Below, piece after piece: positions 61,301 to 64,000 of a stretch of 64,000 nt of DNA. This DNA comes from Argentina anserina. Its lineage: Eukaryota; Streptophyta; Magnoliopsida; Rosales; Rosaceae. Location of the stretch: contig NC_065873.1 in NCBI RefSeq assembly GCF_933775445.1, forward strand, positions 22,258,001-22,322,000. The letters are read 5' to 3'. The notes under the pieces were generated by a model. The model was not told the origin of the DNA, did not search any database, and worked only from the letters and a program-made list of their open reading frames with translations. The stretch's first letter is position 1; each line of letters opens with the position of its first letter. The translations under genes were made by a program, and so were the position numbers.

Positions 61301-63179
61301 ATGACTTTGTGGACCTCACTGCTGCCTCCGCTACCAATTTTTCCTAGCCTCTGATAGAGCTTCCCATTAACTTTAATAAACAAGTCAGAATCTTTATTCT
61401 TTTTACGAGGAGCTGGAGCAGCTTTACCAGTTGCAGCTTTTTCTTGTTTTGTTGATTCTAAGGGCTCAGACTTTGTATCAGAACATAAATTTGGGGGCAA
61501 AGTAACCTGAGATCGTGCAGTGGCAACATCTTCTGCACACGCTTCGGCTTCAGTTTTCTTTACATTGGAAACAGAAGGATTTTCCCGATATTCACTCTCC
61601 AACAGATTGCAGCCGTTCTGTTCTTTAGAAAGGTTATGTTCATTACCGTCGTTTTGGGTATCAACTGCAGGGGTTAAAGGTTGGGTTGCAAGAGCTATCT
61701 GGGGATTGGACATTGCACTGGTGGCCCTTACAGCAGCATTTATTGGTTGAGGGTTTACATATGAATCCTTCAAGGGGTCTACTGGCACATGAGATCCATG
61801 ATGCAAACTAGAACAATAAATTGTCGACATGGGTGCTGAAGTAGCATGGACAGACGTTGTAGTAGCACATGATGGCCCAACAACTGAGGATTGTGTCATA
61901 GGCTGGCTTAAGAAGTTCCTAAACTGGTGCAACTGATCTTGAACTGCAGTAGTTCTCTTCGCCAAAAAGGAAATTCCACCACCAGACTTCAGACAGCTTT
62001 TGGGTTCTGCATTCACAATATTCTGATGCTTTGAGTCATGATTTATGACAGCTGATGTGTCTGCTTGACTAGTAGAGACCCACTCCATTTCTGCCAATGC
62101 AAGTGAACGCATATGAGATGATAGCGTCTCTGACTGAGTAGCCATATTATCATCAGCCCCTGTTGATAAAAGGGAAAAATATATTCGAAGGATAGCAACA
62201 AATTCAAAATAACATTTCGCACACAGCATCAAAATAATCATAAAAATGACTGAAAAGCAGAGCTGCCTAATAATCATGAGCAGAATCAAAAGAAGTAGGA
62301 AAATCTTACCCAGCGAAGAAGCAGCAGTTCCAACTAAAAATTGAACCTTCTTTTGAGCATCACTCCCTCGAGACTCAAAGTGACAGGAAGACACATCTTT
62401 AGCACCAGCGTCAGGCTTGGTTCGATCTATGGGCACATCTAAGTTCTCATCAAACATGTGGGTGATACTGCTGGAATGGGAAACTACCGTAACAGATGCA
62501 TCTTCTTGAGCTTCCTTAGCAATAGGAGGTGGCTGCACAATCGAGTCCTTTACGGTATTATCCTGCCCCTTGGTATCTGCATCTCTCGAGTTCTTACAGT
62601 CAGTGTGAGTCACACTTGAATCCGAACTTTTCGTTACTTCTCTCCGGGGAGCCAACATCCGCTTCGGCCTAATGCTTGTCTCTAATGAGTACAGGACACA
62701 TTCACCCATCAAACTCCACATAACTAGAAAACTAGTTCCCTAATTTCTAATTGTAAAGTAGCTCACATTATCACACAAAGAGAGATGCTCTAATTTCAGA
62801 TAGTTTGTAACTACATAACTACAGTATGACCCTAACGATAATTTCTTGAAGCCCCAAATCAAAATTTGGGGATCTAGCAAACTTTAAGAAGCAATTAAAG
62901 CTCTAAACTACATTAGGTGTACTCACAGTAGAACCGTAACAACAAAAGCCCTGAATTTGGGTTGCGAATTCAGCCCCAAATTCAATTGGGATACAATAGA
63001 ACCCTAAATTTGACAGAGCAAAAGTCAAGAGTGAGAGAAAGAGAGGTACCAAGGGGGCGGTGGCGCTTAAGGGCGGCCTGAACGCTGCGGAACAAGTCGG
63101 AATTAGAGGAAGACGAGGAGGAGGAGGAGGTGAAATCGGAGTTGATCGGACGCATCAAGTTGTTGGCGTCCCTGTCCAT
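58347..63179 (-). CDS. MPS1: MPS1/TTK-type dual-specificity protein kinase, six exons
   Basis: MPS1 kinases monitor kinetochore attachment in the spindle checkpoint. Exons: 63179-63050, 62681-62310, 62159-61156, 60270-60070, 59330-59169 and 58913-58347. Phases agree, giving 811 residues. The N-terminal 460 residues are disordered, with an eight-Ser run at [10 protein letters not shown] and no clear domain. The C-terminal kinase starts [19 protein letters not shown] (glycine loop), then YALKKIKL (ATP lysine), a hinge [13 protein letters not shown], the catalytic loop [11 protein letters not shown] (HSD instead of HRD, a hallmark of this family), DFGIAK, and an activation loop with [14 protein letters not shown]. 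All catalytic residues are present. The start is ATG 63179, since the codon at 63221 is TTG. The exon 2 acceptor is set at 62682 because the next one would create a stop. Confidence 0.93.
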
Positions 63180-63315
63180 GGCGGGGATCTGAGTGGCATT
63201 GCTATGGGGGGAGGAGGGCAAAATAGGTACTCGGGGAGAATACGGAAATGGCGGGAAGAGATTGAGGTCTGGGCTTGGTGGTGGTTACTGGCCTAGGGTT
63301 TTAAATCTTCCATAG

Positions 63316-63369
<54 letters not shown>

Positions 63370-63380
63370 ACTTGAGTCAC
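63180..63380 (-). promoter_or_regulatory. 5' leader of MPS1 with GA/CT microsatellite
   Basis: A plus-strand (AG)n run of about 46 bp at 63323-63368 (CT on the sense strand) lies 145-190 bp before the MPS1 start codon, a common feature of plant leaders. The transcription start is not identified. Confidence 0.45.
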
Positions 63381-64000
63381 TCAGTGGTGGAGAGGGAAAA
63401 TTACAGTGGGATTTTGAAACACAGGGCCTCCTATTGGCGCTCTTGCTGTTTCTAGTCTGTCCACCATGTTATTTGGGCCTTTTCATGGGTCAGTACGTAC
63501 CCGCAGAATAGTCCACAACTATTATCGCGAATGGAAACTTTTATTTTCTTATATATATTTTTGTTGAAATCGTTTGACTCACGCTGTTGAGGTTGGTATA
63601 CACCTATATGGATACTGGGGTTCGTCAACGGAACATGTCTTAGCATATTTAAATAAATGATGGGTCGGGTCGGTCAGGCTGTGTATTTTCAAAAATATAA
63701 AGATCCAAGCTTGTCCACTTAAAACGGGCATTGCGGGATTTTGCGGGTCAGGCCGGGTTTTGCGGGCTTGTATTAGAAAAAAAAAATTCTTATATAAGAG
63801 TTTGAAACCCAACCAAGTTGGAAGGCTCATCCCTACGCCCGTTTCAATCTATTAAAATAAAATGTCAATTAATACAAAAGATTAGGGAATGAGGAACAAA
63901 TCTAAGTCCAAATTCCTTCTAAATAACAACTAAGAAGTTTCCAGCAGATTAATAAAGTTTTAATACAAACAATTTCCAAATTTGCTCCTCCATGTCAATT
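63381..64000. other. Intergenic DNA upstream of MPS1
   Basis: No gene seen. A G-rich patch at about 63660-63775 repeats GCGGG and GGGTCGG motifs, perhaps a remnant of a repeat. The remainder is AT-rich. Confidence 0.45.

Overview
The window looks like nuclear DNA of a eudicot plant. Genes are split by many short GT-AG introns, the proteins resemble Arabidopsis families closely, intergenic DNA is AT-rich, and plant-type transposable elements are present. Rosaceae is a plausible guess from overall sequence style, but nothing here proves the family.

Layout. (1) 1-3450, minus: a PIP5K1/2-type phosphatidylinositol-4-phosphate 5-kinase with N-terminal MORN repeats; its 3' end lies off the window. 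(2) 3.8-10.06 kb: gene-poor DNA. (3) 10066-21009: a complete Ty3/gypsy-type LTR retrotransposon with about 3.06-kb LTRs, 5-bp target duplication ATATA, initiator-Met primer site, gag, and pol with a C-terminal chromodomain-like tail. Its LTRs are nearly identical, so it is young, but the protease domain is split between two frames. (4) 23997-30170, minus: a ten-exon oxysterol-binding-protein-related gene (ORP1C type). (5) 30.3-38.1 kb: transposon-rich spacer with a 1025-bp solo LTR (TSD TTAGT) and a 478-bp hAT-like MITE made of GGAAACG motifs (TSD TATAATAG). (6) 38131-42614, minus: a ten-exon biotin-protein ligase (HCS1), head-to-head with (7) two tandem ASHR1-type MYND-SET genes, 42771-46672 and 47519-51180. 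(8) Two F-box genes, 51697-52890 (+) and 54124-55416 (-). (9) 58347-63179, minus: a six-exon MPS1/TTK-type kinase.

The most unusual result concerns the ASHR1 pair. Exons 1-8 and 12-14 are open in both copies. Both are broken in exons 9-11, by different lesions: a nonsense codon and a 5-bp frameshift in copy A; a lost splice donor, a 96-bp tandem duplication and a nonsense codon in copy B. Exons 9-11 together form a phase 0-0 block, so skipping them would rejoin the frame in both copies.

Functionally the housekeeping genes are independent: phosphoinositide synthesis (PIP5K), lipid transfer at membrane contacts (ORP), biotinylation of carboxylases (HCS1) and the spindle checkpoint (MPS1). From memory, MPS1 and PIP5K2 are near neighbours on Arabidopsis chromosome 1, so this window may keep a stretched version of that order. 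Exon positions were read by hand from splice signals and homology to remembered families; no alignment or search was run.
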